A DNA stretch of 53,506 bases from DTU015 sp964406505 (GCA_964406505.1 CAYORX010000012.1:1-53506), one strand, 5' to 3'. Shown: positions 14,915-24,917, counted from the first letter of the stretch. The notes: generated from the sequence alone by a model not told the origin. Numbers and translations are program-made.

Positions 14915-16954
14915 TTGTCTATACACTCATATAAAGACCCTGATGCATCAACCAAAGTACATCTAATGGAGCAAAGTCCCAAACAGAGCTGTGGGCATGA
15001 TCATAACCATGATTGCAGTCACACTCATTCTCATGGTCCTGGATGTACCCATTGCCATGATATTACTTTTGCCGATGAACCCCAGGTGGGTTTTACTTTA
15101 AATAGTTTGTTTCTACCGCTTTTTGGAATTGTGGGCATAGGTATTGGTTTCATCTTACAGCATTTTGGATATCCTGTTTATAAAGTTTCGTATTTACTTG
15201 CGGCACTTGTTGCAGGCTATCCCGTAGCCGTGGCAGGTTTTAGAAACTTGTTTTCTGGTTATGGCGCTGATATAAATTTGCTAACGACCATCGCGGGTAT
15301 AGGTGCCATAATTTTAGGTGAATGGGCCGAAGGCGCGGCAGTTCTGACTCTTTTCAGCATAGGCGAATATTTGGAAGAAAAAGCAGGGGAGAAAACTCGA
15401 AAATCCATAAGGGAGGTTATGGATCTTTCCCCATTGAAAGCGCGTATCAAGGTAGATGATACGTTTTTTGAGATTTCGGCAGACGAAGTAACTTTAGGAG
15501 ATACTGTGTCTGTCTTTCCTGGTGAGAAAATACCTGTAGATGGAAAGATTATATCAGGAACATCTTCCGTAAATCAGGCACAAATTACAGGTGAGTCCAT
15601 ACCGGTAGACAAATGTCCTGGAAACGAGGTTTTTGCCGGTAGTCTTAACGGTGAGGGAGCTATCGATATAGAGGTTACAAGAATGCCTCAAGATACGACT
15701 TTAGCGCGAATAATAACCATGGTAGAGGAATCCCAATCTAAAAAAGCCAAAACGCAGCGGCTTGTGGATACTTTTGCAAAATATTGGACCCCGTTGATGT
15801 TAGCGTTTTCAGTTTTTATCGCTATTGGAGTGCCCTTGCTTTTTAATCAGATCTGGAGACCTTGGATTTATAGAGGTTTAACCGTACTGATTGTGTCGTG
15901 CCCATGTTCCTTAGTTATTTCCACCCCTGTAACTGTGGTAGCATCGATTGCTAGGGCTGCTAGAAATGGTGTACTTATCAAAGGGGGAACTTATTTAGAA
16001 GCATTAAGTAAAATAAAGGCTCTAGCTTTGGATAAAACCGGAACAATTACAGAAGGTAAAGTGATGGTTGATCAAATTATCTTAGCAAAAAACACAGATA
16101 TCTCTAGTGAACAATTGTTGAATATAGCTGCTGCAGTGGAATCACGTTCAGAACACCCTCTTGCGCAAGCTATCGTCAGCGAGGCATCTAGAAAAGACAT
16201 CAAGTTTGTTCCCGGTGAAGACTTTGTTTCAATTCGTGGAAAAGGGGCATCTGCTATTGTCGGTGGTGAAAAGATTTATGTTGGCAGTCAAGACTATTTT
16301 ACAGAATTGGAAATAAGTGTTCCTGATTTTTTGATCCATGCATCTGATGGGCTCCGTGAGCTAGGAAAAACCATCGTGTTGGTAGGTAAAGAACAGAATG
16401 TTTTAGGCTTGATAGGCTTATCTGATACAATTCGCCGCGAAGCTAATGAAGCGATGCGAAAAATCTATGATGAAAACTCACAGATTTTTATGCTCACGGG
16501 CGATGATGTTAAAACTGCATCGGTTGTGGCAAATCAAGTTGGGATTTCAAATATTAGGGCGAACTTGTTACCGGGTGATAAGCTTGACATCATAAACGAA
16601 CTAAAGGAACAGTTTACGTCAGTAGCCATGATCGGCGATGGCGCAAATGATGCACCATCCTTAGCAGCGGCTACTGTAGGAATTGCTATGGGTGCGGGTA
16701 CCGATGTGGCCTTAGAAACCGCCGGGGTAGCTTTAATGAACAATGATCTTCATAATATTCCTTGGGTCATGAATTTGGCTAAAAAAGCTCGAAGATTGAT
16801 TATTCAGAATGTATTCTTTTCTGTTGCCATAAAGGTGTTAGCGCTAGGTTTAGTATTTGGGGGTGTGCTACCGCTTTGGCTAGCTGTATTGTCAGATTCA
16901 GGTGCGGCAGTCCTTGTTACTTTTAACGGATTAAGAATATTGAGTTACGAATAA
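14915..16954 (+). CDS. Zn2+/Cd2+-type P1B ATPase with His-rich N-terminus
   Basis: The protein has 679 residues. The N-terminus lacks the usual Cys-x-x-Cys HMA domain and instead has a His/Cys-rich stretch (GHDHNHDCSHTHSHGPGCTHCHD, residues about 28-50, here broken as GHDHNHDCSHTHSH and GPGCTHCHD). Then come the TGES actuator motif, the SCPCSL ion-site motif in membrane helix 6, DKTGTITEG with phospho-Asp near residue 373, the SEHPLA nucleotide motif, and GDGANDAPSL. The final helix has LSDSGAAVLVTFN, with the Asp expected for the zinc subgroup. It exports divalent soft metals. TTG start after AAAGGTG. Co-transcribed with the ArsR gene. Confidence 0.92.
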   Translation: MSIHSYKDPDASTKVHLMEQSPKQSCGHDHNHDCSHTHSHGPGCTHCHDITFADEPQVGFTLNSLFLPLFGIVGIGIGFILQHFGYPVYKVSYLLAALVAGYPVAVAGFRNLFSGYGADINLLTTIAGIGAIILGEWAEGAAVLTLFSIGEYLEEKAGEKTRKSIREVMDLSPLKARIKVDDTFFEISADEVTLGDTVSVFPGEKIPVDGKIISGTSSVNQAQITGESIPVDKCPGNEVFAGSLNGEGAIDIEVTRMPQDTTLARIITMVEESQSKKAKTQRLVDTFAKYWTPLMLAFSVFIAIGVPLLFNQIWRPWIYRGLTVLIVSCPCSLVISTPVTVVASIARAARNGVLIKGGTYLEALSKIKALALDKTGTITEGKVMVDQIILAKNTDISSEQLLNIAAAVESRSEHPLAQAIVSEASRKDIKFVPGEDFVSIRGKGASAIVGGEKIYVGSQDYFTELEISVPDFLIHASDGLRELGKTIVLVGKEQNVLGLIGLSDTIRREANEAMRKIYDENSQIFMLTGDDVKTASVVANQVGISNIRANLLPGDKLDIINELKEQFTSVAMIGDGANDAPSLAAATVGIAMGAGTDVALETAGVALMNNDLHNIPWVMNLAKKARRLIIQNVFFSVAIKVLALGLVFGGVLPLWLAVLSDSGAAVLVTFNGLRILSYE

Positions 16955-16972
16955 AAATATCAAAAATCTAAG

Positions 16973-17016
16973 AGGCATGGCGGAGAGTTTCAGTTCGCTA
17001 TGGCCTTTCTTTTTCT
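16973..17016 (+). terminator. Probable terminator after the metal-export operon
   Basis: AGGCATGGCG (16973-16982) can pair with CGCTATGGCCT (16996-17006), with one bulge and one mismatch, followed by TTTCTTTTTCT. It is placed between the two P-type ATPase genes, so they are probably separate transcripts. Confidence 0.6.
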
Positions 17017-17162
17017 AGAATACACTCTTTGCAACCAGATGATGTATGCTTTTGGCTTTTTGAAGTCTAACCACATTTCGATAAAGACATATTGTGCTCA
17101 CGTTCTCATAATATTTTTGAGATGGTCTTTAACTACTATTGACAGTGGAGGGTTATAGATTT

Positions 17163-19793
17163 GTGATTGCTAAGTTCCACTCTCTCGGATGGCAAGATGT
17201 TGTAAATCTTTTTCAAAGCAATATAGCAACTGGCCTTGACGCGAAAGAAGCTAGGAGACGGCTTTCAAGATGGGGCCTGAATCGAATTGTTGAAAAGAAA
17301 AAGATAGGATGGATAAAACTGTTGCTTTCCCAGTTTGTCGACCCAATGGTTATAACACTTTTAGGGGCTACACTTATTTCTGCAGCTATGGGAGAAATTG
17401 TTGACGCTTTGGTTATCGCTGCCATCGTATTTTTAAATGCATTTATGGGTGTGATCCAGGAGTATAAGGCGGAAGAGTCTTTGGAATCACTTCGGACTTT
17501 CTCATCTTCTGTATGCTGCGTTATCCGAAATAGCATTGAGATAGAAGTTTTTTCTGAAGACATTGTTCCCGGTGATATTGTACTGCTTTGGCCTGGCGAA
17601 AGGGTGCCTGCCGATGGAAGACTTATAGATTCTCAGTCGCTTCAACTAGAAGAATCCATCTTGACCGGTGAGGCCTACCCGGTATCTAAAAGTTCGGACA
17701 TTGTGGTTGAGGCAACATCTCCTATTTCCGAAAGGAAAAACATGGTTTATTCAGGTACTTTGGTAACAAGAGGCAGCGGCGCTTTAGTGGTAACTTCAAC
17801 CGGTATGAACACTGAAATAGGACAAATAGCTGGTTTGCTTCAAGTAGCAAAGAGTCAAAAAACCCCATTAGAATCAAAATTAGATTCATTAAGTAAAATT
17901 CTATTGGCAACTTGTCTTAGCGTTTGTATAGCATTAGCGCTAATAGGCTTTTTTAGAGGGATACCTTTTCATCAGATGTTCTTAACTGCGGTGAGTTTAG
18001 CCGTGGCGGCAATCCCTGAGGGGCTACCGGCAACAGTTACTTTATGCTTAGCTGTGGGAGTCCAGACTATGGCTAAAAAGGGTGCGGTTGTAAGAAAGCT
18101 AGAAGCTATCGAAACCCTTGGATCGGTTACAGTTATTTGCACTGATAAAACTGGAACGCTTACGAAAAACCAAATGGAAATAGTTGAAATCGGAATACCT
18201 GACCTTTGCGGAATAAAGACGGTTAGTGGTAATTTTAAAACGCAACGTAATAAAACATTAACCAAGCAAATAATCGAAGTAGGAGTGTTAGCTTCAGATG
18301 CTAGGCATGTGTCTGAAGATGGTTTTCCGGGTAGGGAGGATCCCACTGAGCAATCGATTATATCTCGATATATAGATTTAGGTTACGATCCCAAGTTTCT
18401 TGATACCCGATTTCAACGTGTAGAAGAAAAAAGTTTTACGCCTGAACGCAGGATGATGAGTGTAAAAGTTGATACGCCGGAAGGATTTCTGATTTGCGTT
18501 AAGGGCGCTACGGATACCGTTATGCCGTTATGCACTGCTCAGGAAATAGACAAACAACTCAGTGTGTTAAGTGGCAAAGAAATAGCAATATGGGAAGATT
18601 GGATTAACGAACGCGCTCTTAGGGGTATGCGAATTCTCGCAGTTGCAAAAAAACTATTGCGGAAAGGCAAAAATTTGAGCTCTTACAATGAATCAAATTT
18701 AGTTTTCCTGGGATGCCTTGCCATGGCCGATCCCCTTCGAGATGAGGCGGCGGATTCTGTAGAAAAATGTAAGATAGCGGGTATAAGACCTATTTTGATC
18801 ACCGGTGATCACCTTAAAACTGCTGAAAGTATTGCTAGAGATGCCCACATTTTAGCCCGAAGTGAAGAAGGAATGATCGGTGAAACGTTGGACATGATTC
18901 CAAAAATTTCCCTTGGCGATGCTGTGGAAAATTGCAATGTATTTGCGCGTGTATCTCCTGCTCACAAGCTTAAAATTGTGCAAGCACTTAAAAAGCAAGG
19001 GCATATAGTAGCTATGACAGGTGACGGGATTAACGATGGCCCCGCATTAAAAGAGGCAGCGGTTGGAGTAGCTATGGGAAAGTCTGGCACCGATATTGCT
19101 AGACAAGCTAGCTCAATGATACTTATTGATGACAACTTCGCTACTATTGTAAAAGCAGTTGAACAAGGACGAGCGATTTACGATAACATACGCAAATTCA
19201 TCAGATATATGTTATCGTGCAATCTCGGGGAGGTAATAATAATGACCCTGGCGTTGGTGTTAGGTTTGCCGGTGCCACTAACACCTATTCAAATTTTATG
19301 GATGAACCTCGTAACTGATGGATTACCGGCGCTTGCCTTAAGCATGGATCCTCCTGATTCGGCAATTATGTTAAGGCCACCTAGAGATCCTAATGAAGGT
19401 CTATTTGCCCATGGATTGTACGGGCTCATACTCAAACGTGGTATATACGTGGGTGTAGCAAGCTTACTGATGTTTATTGAGGCAATGAGAATATGGGATT
19501 TACCCACGGCTTCCACTATGGCGTTCGCGACTTTAATTACAGTACAGTTAGTATCTGCAATAGACTGTAGATCAGAAACGCAAACTCCTTTAGAAGTAGG
19601 TATTTTCTCTAATCCCTATCTTGTGGGCGCTTGTTTATTATCTTGGCTTATGTTGTTTGCTACAGTTCAAATGCCAAATATGTGTTTGTTTTTTGATACG
19701 GTTCCTTTAGATGGTATTCAGTGGGCGATCGTGTTTTTAGTTTCTGTCATGCCAGATGTTTTTAGAATTGCTTATCAATCCAAAAATAAGTAG
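17163..19793 (+). CDS. Ca2+-type P2 ATPase
   Basis: About 876 residues with the P2A layout. The cation-ATPase N-terminal domain is WQDVVNLFQSNIATGLDAKEARRRL. Next come the TGEA actuator loop (LEESILTGEAYPV), helix 4 PEGLP, and CTDKTGTLTKNQM with phospho-Asp near residue 328. GDGINDGPALKEA follows, then helix 5 NLGEV and helix 6 NLVTDGLPALALSMDPPD. The PEGLP, N..E and N..TD residues match the calcium sites of SERCA/PMR1-type pumps. The frame opens at TTG 17139, but GTG 17163 follows GGAGGG and is preferred. It could be a Ca2+ or Mn2+ exporter; the ion preference is inferred. Confidence 0.92.
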   Translation: MIAKFHSLGWQDVVNLFQSNIATGLDAKEARRRLSRWGLNRIVEKKKIGWIKLLLSQFVDPMVITLLGATLISAAMGEIVDALVIAAIVFLNAFMGVIQEYKAEESLESLRTFSSSVCCVIRNSIEIEVFSEDIVPGDIVLLWPGERVPADGRLIDSQSLQLEESILTGEAYPVSKSSDIVVEATSPISERKNMVYSGTLVTRGSGALVVTSTGMNTEIGQIAGLLQVAKSQKTPLESKLDSLSKILLATCLSVCIALALIGFFRGIPFHQMFLTAVSLAVAAIPEGLPATVTLCLAVGVQTMAKKGAVVRKLEAIETLGSVTVICTDKTGTLTKNQMEIVEIGIPDLCGIKTVSGNFKTQRNKTLTKQIIEVGVLASDARHVSEDGFPGREDPTEQSIISRYIDLGYDPKFLDTRFQRVEEKSFTPERRMMSVKVDTPEGFLICVKGATDTVMPLCTAQEIDKQLSVLSGKEIAIWEDWINERALRGMRILAVAKKLLRKGKNLSSYNESNLVFLGCLAMADPLRDEAADSVEKCKIAGIRPILITGDHLKTAESIARDAHILARSEEGMIGETLDMIPKISLGDAVENCNVFARVSPAHKLKIVQALKKQGHIVAMTGDGINDGPALKEAAVGVAMGKSGTDIARQASSMILIDDNFATIVKAVEQGRAIYDNIRKFIRYMLSCNLGEVIIMTLALVLGLPVPLTPIQILWMNLVTDGLPALALSMDPPDSAIMLRPPRDPNEGLFAHGLYGLILKRGIYVGVASLLMFIEAMRIWDLPTASTMAFATLITVQLVSAIDCRSETQTPLEVGIFSNPYLVGACLLSWLMLFATVQMPNMCLFFDTVPLDGIQWAIVFLVSVMPDVFRIAYQSKNK

Positions 19794-19796
19794 GTT

Positions 19797-19824
19797 GGCG
19801 GGCGGGAATTTGTTGTCGCCCGCC
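19797..19824. terminator. GC-rich hairpin between converging genes
   Basis: GGCGGGCG (19797-19804) pairs with CGCCCGCC (19817-19824) with a 12-base loop. It lies between the Ca-ATPase and the FAD oxidoreductase stops and could serve both directions, though neither side has a good T-tract. Confidence 0.6.
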
Positions 19825-19832
19825 ATCCATAA

Positions 19833-21131
19833 CTATGAATTGAATACGTCAGTCATTCCGGATTTAAGAACTCGCTTTTCTATCTCTAACTCATTTGTAG
19901 TATACAAACCTAATTGTTTCATCCTGTCGAAATAGACCGAACCTGCAAATGTATGGGAGGCACTTAATCCGAAACCACCTTCTACGGCCGGATCACCGTG
20001 TTGATCTATCGCGCTGAACTTTATGAAATCGCCTGTTGTCAAACTAGATGGTATAGTTATAAGTGTTTTGTCCTGGATAGATAACCCGGCATTTCTACCA
20101 GCCACGGCCCCGGTGACTATGGCTTCCGTGTGGCCTACACATACCCCAACTTTTTCCCCGGCAACAAATAAGTTTTGCGCACCCATTGCTAATAACGTGT
20201 TGTATCTTGGGGTCACTGCAGTAAGCCGTATGGAATTGCCAATGCCGGCACCTAAAGGATCTGCATATCTTGCATTTTCCAATCCGCTTACAGATCTCAA
20301 ATCTTCCAAAGGGAAATACGAAGTCATTAATTTTGCGTGTCCAGTATCAAGTAAAACTAATGATTGAGCATATTCGGTTAAAGCATATTGTTGGCATACC
20401 TTGGTACGCAATTTATCGCGGTGTACCATGTTGTTGGGAAGCGGTATTGTTACAACACCTTTCGATTCAAGTTCGTGTCTAATAAGCGATGACAAAGTTT
20501 GTTTTTCAATTTTGCATGAACCAGACATAGCTCCTGGCAAGTTTTTGCGTCTACACGTCATGTACTCAGGTAGTCCCATTAATTTGGCAATACTGACTCT
20601 TGGTCCAAAACAAGGACATCGCTGAATACAAGATGCACATCCATTTCCATATCGCGTACATATACCGGGAGGGCCAAAGGAGCCTGTTGCATCGACGAAC
20701 GATTCTGCACTAAATAAATTCCCATTTTCCGATTGAACTTCAATTAACCTATCGCCTTTACAATTAACCCACGTGATTCTATTTTGAAAGTACAAACTTA
20801 TTCCGCGTTTGAGAAGCAATTGTTTTACCGCGGGTTCCGCAGCATGCACGTCGTATAAGCTTGCGTGTCGATGCCCGGGGAAATCTAAATTTTTGTGTCT
20901 TGAAATCGAGTCGGTTAGTTTGAATAATTCGCCACATCCCATTTCGATGCATTCTTCTGCAGCCGTGAACCTTCCGTTATTCCTCATTATGCCCCCTACA
21001 AGACCAGCCCCTAGCAACATATCTGTTCTTTCGCAAATGGCGGTGTCAGCACCAGTTTTCTGTGCCATAAGGGCCGCAGATACACCTGCCCAACCGCCAC
21101 CGATAATAAGTACTTGATGATGTATTTTCAT
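19833..21131 (-). CDS. Cys-rich FAD-dependent oxidoreductase
   Basis: The protein has 432 residues. The dinucleotide-binding motif GGGWAG (residues 11-16) with acidic end ICER is typical of GidA/HdrA-like flavoproteins. A second FAD motif is NLFVAGEKVGVCVGHTEAIVTGAVAGRNAG. A unique Cys block lies at residues 158-174 (GICTRYGNGCASCIQRCPCF: C158, C165, C168, C172, C174), which could hold an Fe-S cluster or an active disulfide. ATG after AAAGGAGG. It is encoded 25 bases downstream of a PyrK-like electron-transfer protein in one operon, so the two probably form a redox complex. The substrate is unknown. Confidence 0.8.
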   Translation of the reverse strand: MKIHHQVLIIGGGWAGVSAALMAQKTGADTAICERTDMLLGAGLVGGIMRNNGRFTAAEECIEMGCGELFKLTDSISRHKNLDFPGHRHASLYDVHAAEPAVKQLLLKRGISLYFQNRITWVNCKGDRLIEVQSENGNLFSAESFVDATGSFGPPGICTRYGNGCASCIQRCPCFGPRVSIAKLMGLPEYMTCRRKNLPGAMSGSCKIEKQTLSSLIRHELESKGVVTIPLPNNMVHRDKLRTKVCQQYALTEYAQSLVLLDTGHAKLMTSYFPLEDLRSVSGLENARYADPLGAGIGNSIRLTAVTPRYNTLLAMGAQNLFVAGEKVGVCVGHTEAIVTGAVAGRNAGLSIQDKTLITIPSSLTTGDFIKFSAIDQHGDPAVEGGFGLSASHTFAGSVYFDRMKQLGLYTTNELEIEKRVLKSGMTDVFNS

Positions 21132-21156
21132 TGAAGCCTCCTTTATACGCCAATGT

Positions 21157-22137
21157 TTATTGCATTAAATGAGTTTCAAAATGGTTGTTGAACCTCGCTT
21201 TGCACCCCCTAAAACCCGCCAATAAACAAGTACCGCAAATTCCTTCAGCGCAAGCCATAGTTAAATGAGATACCCATAAAAATTGTGGAACCGGGTTGTT
21301 TTTCTGAGAGGCAATGTTTATCAGATCTAAAATGCCTTGGTGTTGGGATTTTGCTCCTGCACTGATCAAAAGGTCACAGCTTCCGGTTTCAATTTCTTTT
21401 CTTATTCGCTCTTGGTTATGATCTTTTAATCGTGGAAGCACTTCAAAAGTAATTCCGTAGTTGATAAGAGTGTGATCGATAAATACTGTACCCAATGTGC
21501 CTGGCCCAATTAAGACTTTAATCTGCCCGCCTTGGTTTTTGATGAATCTAGCGATCGATGGGACTGCGGCTTGGGCTATACCTTTAGCGATTACTACACA
21601 ATTACGTGCAGATAATCTTGCGAATTTTTCATAACCTTGCAGTCCTGACCAAAAAGGACCCGTTACAGTTAAATATTTGTTCGTCTGTACTGCTTGTTTT
21701 AGCGCAATAGTTTTAGGCCCGCGGCATTCTACTGCAACCCTTATTTCGTGTAGTGATGTGTCCATTACCGATATGGGAACATTAAACATCTTCTCATCAC
21801 CTTTTGGACGTAAAAGTACAAATGATCCGGGTAATCCACAACTAAGAGATATGTTAGACGGTACAGCGATATCTAGTATGAAAGCATCATGTTGATTTTT
21901 CCCGGTTTTTAGAAATGAAATATTGGTTATCTCCGCGATGAATTGTTCCCGCCTAGGCTTAGCCTTTTTATTTGTTCTCATATACTCAGCATAGATACAA
22001 ACCCCACTCCAACCACAATCACAACTGTTCTCCCCGCGTAGCATCGAACACGCGATGCATTGCCCTAAAGTAGCGAGTATACAAGGGCAGTAATCCGAGC
22101 CGGCATCGAAACAAGGCAAAGATTTTGGTGAAATCAT
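21157..22137 (-). CDS. PyrK-like FAD/2Fe-2S electron-transfer protein with extra N-terminal Cys domain
   Basis: The protein has 326 residues. Residues 1-50 carry eight Cys (C9, C17, C19, C27, C30, C39, C41, C47). Residues 64-265 look like the ferredoxin-reductase fold of dihydroorotate dehydrogenase electron-transfer subunits (GSFVLLRPKGDEKMFNVPISVMD, GPFWSGL, NCVVIAKGIAQAAVPSIARF). The end has the 2Fe-2S motif MACAEGICGTCLLAGFRGC (C296, C301, C304, C312). No pyrimidine gene is nearby, so it is not a true PyrK. It more likely transfers electrons between NAD(P)H and the FAD oxidoreductase downstream. ATG after AAGGGGGAAAG. Confidence 0.8.
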   Translation of the reverse strand: MISPKSLPCFDAGSDYCPCILATLGQCIACSMLRGENSCDCGWSGVCIYAEYMRTNKKAKPRREQFIAEITNISFLKTGKNQHDAFILDIAVPSNISLSCGLPGSFVLLRPKGDEKMFNVPISVMDTSLHEIRVAVECRGPKTIALKQAVQTNKYLTVTGPFWSGLQGYEKFARLSARNCVVIAKGIAQAAVPSIARFIKNQGGQIKVLIGPGTLGTVFIDHTLINYGITFEVLPRLKDHNQERIRKEIETGSCDLLISAGAKSQHQGILDLINIASQKNNPVPQFLWVSHLTMACAEGICGTCLLAGFRGCKARFNNHFETHLMQ

Positions 22138-22315
22138 AACTTTCCCCCTTGAACAGGGTATGAATAATCAGTAATCGTGGTCACTCACAGATGTAAAAAG
22201 TGATTGGCATAAGAATGGTGTTTTGTTAATGTGTTATTATGAGCATGGGAGTCGATATTGAATCTACAATTAATTCGCTGCAAAATATCTTTAAATGGAT
22301 GTTGGGGGTGGCTGT

Positions 22316-23917
22316 GTGGGCGTACAAATGGTGTTTGCTGCCTTTGGTGGCGTAGGGCTGTTTCTTTACGGTATGGCCAAAATGGGTGAAGGGCTGCAAA
22401 AGGCTGCGGGCGAGCGTATGCGGCATATTCTTGAGGCCTTGACTGTAAATCGGCTTGCAAGCGTTACCGTGGGAACACTTGTTACAGCGGTAATACAATC
22501 ATCCGCGGCTACTGCCGTTATGTGCGTAAGTTTTGTAAATACCGGTTTGATGGCTTTAGAACAGGCAATAAGCGTGATAATGGGAGCAAATATTGGAACG
22601 ACAATTACTGCTCAAATGGTTGCGTTTAATCTTAGTCAAATAGCCCTTCCTGCAATTGCTTTAGGTATGATTATGAAACTATTAGGGAAAAGAAAAGACA
22701 TTAAAGGTTTTGGCGATTGCTTATTAGGTTTCGGTATGTTGTTCCTTGGGATCACAATTGTGGGTGATTCCCTTGAACCGCTAAAATTTTATAAACCTTT
22801 TTTAAATCTAATGAGTTTAGGAACTACAAACCCGCTTTCAGGCATATTAGTTGGAGCGCTATTTACTACCATATTACAATCGTCCTCAGCTGTGACCGGT
22901 CTGCTTGTCACAATGGCTTCAAGGGGCATTTTGAATCTAGAGATGGCCTTGCCTATAATTTTGGGGGCCAATATAGGTACTACTTCGACTGCACTGATAT
23001 CTTCAATAGGAACATCGTTAACCGCTAGGAGAACCGCGCTTGCGCATTTTTTGTTCAATGTCTTTGGAACATTCATATTCATACCGTTCTTAGGACCCTT
23101 CGGAAGATTAGCCTCAAAAACAAGTTTCGAAATTTCAAGGCAAATTGCTAACGCTCACTCCCTATTTAACGTATCTGTTACTTTGTTGTTGTTGCCGGTG
23201 GTGCCTCAATTTGCTGTCTTAGTTCGTAACCTGTTAAAAGGTGATGAGTCAGTGATTGAGCTAGGCCCCAAATATCTTGACGTAAGGCTGATTTCAACAC
23301 CTTTTATGGCCGTAATGCAAACCAAAAAAGAAGTAATGAGAATAGCTAACCTGTGTTTAGAAAACCTTGAAACTGCTGTGGCTGTTTTTCGAGGTGATAA
23401 AACTAAGGATAAAAGGCGGTTTTATGATATAGAAGATACTATAGATGAAGTAGAAAAAGCAATGAGCTATTATGTTGCAAAAGTATCTCAACATGACGTG
23501 ACTGATCACGAGGCTAGGATACTTACTTCAGCTATAAACGTTTGTGCAAATTTGGAACGTATTGGCGATCATGCGAACTCGATTATTAATCTTGCAGAAT
23601 ATAGTAGTGAAAACAATTTATTTTTTTCGAAAGAGGGTCTTAAAGAACTAGATGAAATGTTCTTTCAAGTAATTGAGTCGGTAACTATTGCCATTGATGC
23701 ATTAGAAACAGGAGACAAGGTGAAAGCCTCGAAAATTGTGATTATGGATGATGTGCTAGATGATATGGAGAGAAATTTGAGAGCCAAACACATAAAGCGT
23801 CTGAACGAGGGGGTGTGTTATCCGGCCTCGGGAGTCGTGTACCTTGATATGCTTAGTCACTTAGAAAGGATAGGTGACCATGCTGTTAACATAGCAGAAG
23901 AAGTGATGCTTACCTAA
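22316..23917 (+). CDS. Na+/phosphate cotransporter family protein fused to PhoU domain
   Basis: About 533 residues. Two inverted Na/Pi cotransporter repeats are marked by QSSAATAVMCVSFVNTGLM and QSSSAVTGLLVTMASRGIL, each followed by a GANIGTT motif. Multiple membrane helices run to about residue 305. The C-terminal 215 residues are a PhoU-like helical bundle with CANLERIGDHANSI and LSHLERIGDHAVNIAEE, the two metal-binding motifs. The family imports phosphate with sodium. GTG 22316 follows GGGGGTGG; the longer frame from ATG 22295 begins before that site. Confidence 0.9.
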   Translation: MGVQMVFAAFGGVGLFLYGMAKMGEGLQKAAGERMRHILEALTVNRLASVTVGTLVTAVIQSSAATAVMCVSFVNTGLMALEQAISVIMGANIGTTITAQMVAFNLSQIALPAIALGMIMKLLGKRKDIKGFGDCLLGFGMLFLGITIVGDSLEPLKFYKPFLNLMSLGTTNPLSGILVGALFTTILQSSSAVTGLLVTMASRGILNLEMALPIILGANIGTTSTALISSIGTSLTARRTALAHFLFNVFGTFIFIPFLGPFGRLASKTSFEISRQIANAHSLFNVSVTLLLLPVVPQFAVLVRNLLKGDESVIELGPKYLDVRLISTPFMAVMQTKKEVMRIANLCLENLETAVAVFRGDKTKDKRRFYDIEDTIDEVEKAMSYYVAKVSQHDVTDHEARILTSAINVCANLERIGDHANSIINLAEYSSENNLFFSKEGLKELDEMFFQVIESVTIAIDALETGDKVKASKIVIMDDVLDDMERNLRAKHIKRLNEGVCYPASGVVYLDMLSHLERIGDHAVNIAEEVMLT

Positions 23918-23969
23918 AGATCTGTATCTGTTATCCATTTAAATCGCTCAAATTGGAGATGTGATCGCT

Positions 23970-24797
23970 ATGAATTGGTTTAAGGCTGCTGTGTTAGGTA
24001 TAATTCAAGGGTTGACAGAGTTTTTACCTGTATCGAGCTCAGGCCACTTAGTAATAGGTTCAAAGATTTTAGGATTGCCAAGCCCCGGGTTATCGTTTAG
24101 TATATGGGTCCATGTTGGAACAGCTTTAGCCACCCTTATTATGCTTAATAAAGAGATTAGATGGCTCGTTAATAACCTTTTTACTCCTGATACTATTGGG
24201 GAACGTCGTCGGGCGATCATTCTTATTGGCTATATAGCCATGGCATCGATACCTGCCGCGATCGTGGGACTATTTTTAAAAGATATTGTAGAGGTAACCT
24301 TTTCTTCGATCACAATTGCGTCCATTGGGTTAATCGTCACAGGTTTTATACTGCAATCTTCGAAAAAACATGCCGAAGTACATTTTAATCCTCATCAATC
24401 TTGGCGCCAATCTATTATGACGACTATTACGCTTCCCAAAGCGTTTTTGGTAGGTGTGTTTCAAGCCATTGCAATTGTGCCAGGGGTATCTAGATCCGGT
24501 TTGACGATAACATCAGGTATTGTATCGGGCATGTCACGGGAAGATGCAGCTAAATTCTCTTTTTTGCTGTCATTACCCGCCATATTTGGTTCAGCTTTGT
24601 TAGACATAAAATCTGCTCTAGATGCTCAGATACGAATCGTTACTTTAAACAGTTTAATCGGTGCAGCGACTTCTTTTATAATGGGGATGTTTGCACTTGT
24701 CTTCGTTTTCAAAATGGTTTGTCGAGGTGAGTTGTGGAAGTTTTCCTATTATTGCTGGGCCATCGGGATTATAGGTTTAGCGCTCAACTTATTTTGA
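23970..24797 (+). CDS. uppP: Undecaprenyl-diphosphatase UppP (BacA)
   Basis: The protein has 275 residues. The two family boxes are present: GLTEFLPVSSSGHLVIG near the N-terminus (catalytic E, SGH) and VPGVSRSGLTITSGI later (PGxSRSG). The rest is strongly hydrophobic with about eight membrane helices. It recycles undecaprenyl diphosphate for peptidoglycan and wall polymer synthesis and can confer bacitracin tolerance. GTG 23961 is an alternative start; GGAG lies at 23955. The gene follows the phosphate transporter by 50 bases and may share its transcript. Confidence 0.95.
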   Translation: MNWFKAAVLGIIQGLTEFLPVSSSGHLVIGSKILGLPSPGLSFSIWVHVGTALATLIMLNKEIRWLVNNLFTPDTIGERRRAIILIGYIAMASIPAAIVGLFLKDIVEVTFSSITIASIGLIVTGFILQSSKKHAEVHFNPHQSWRQSIMTTITLPKAFLVGVFQAIAIVPGVSRSGLTITSGIVSGMSREDAAKFSFLLSLPAIFGSALLDIKSALDAQIRIVTLNSLIGAATSFIMGMFALVFVFKMVCRGELWKFSYYCWAIGIIGLALNLF

Positions 24798-24917
24798 TGA
24801 TCATTCGTTATCTCGCGTTATTAGTTTTTGCTGTGTGTAACAATATAATGCTAATGTCGCATAGCATGGAGGGAGCAAGAACCGAACAGCTAAAATAGGT
24901 ATATGTGGGGGAGAACT

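Noticed and set aside
22185..22498. Minus-strand open frames of about 90 residues
   Set aside because: They overlap the start and early coding part of the phosphate transporter, lack a ribosome site and show composition typical of antisense frames.
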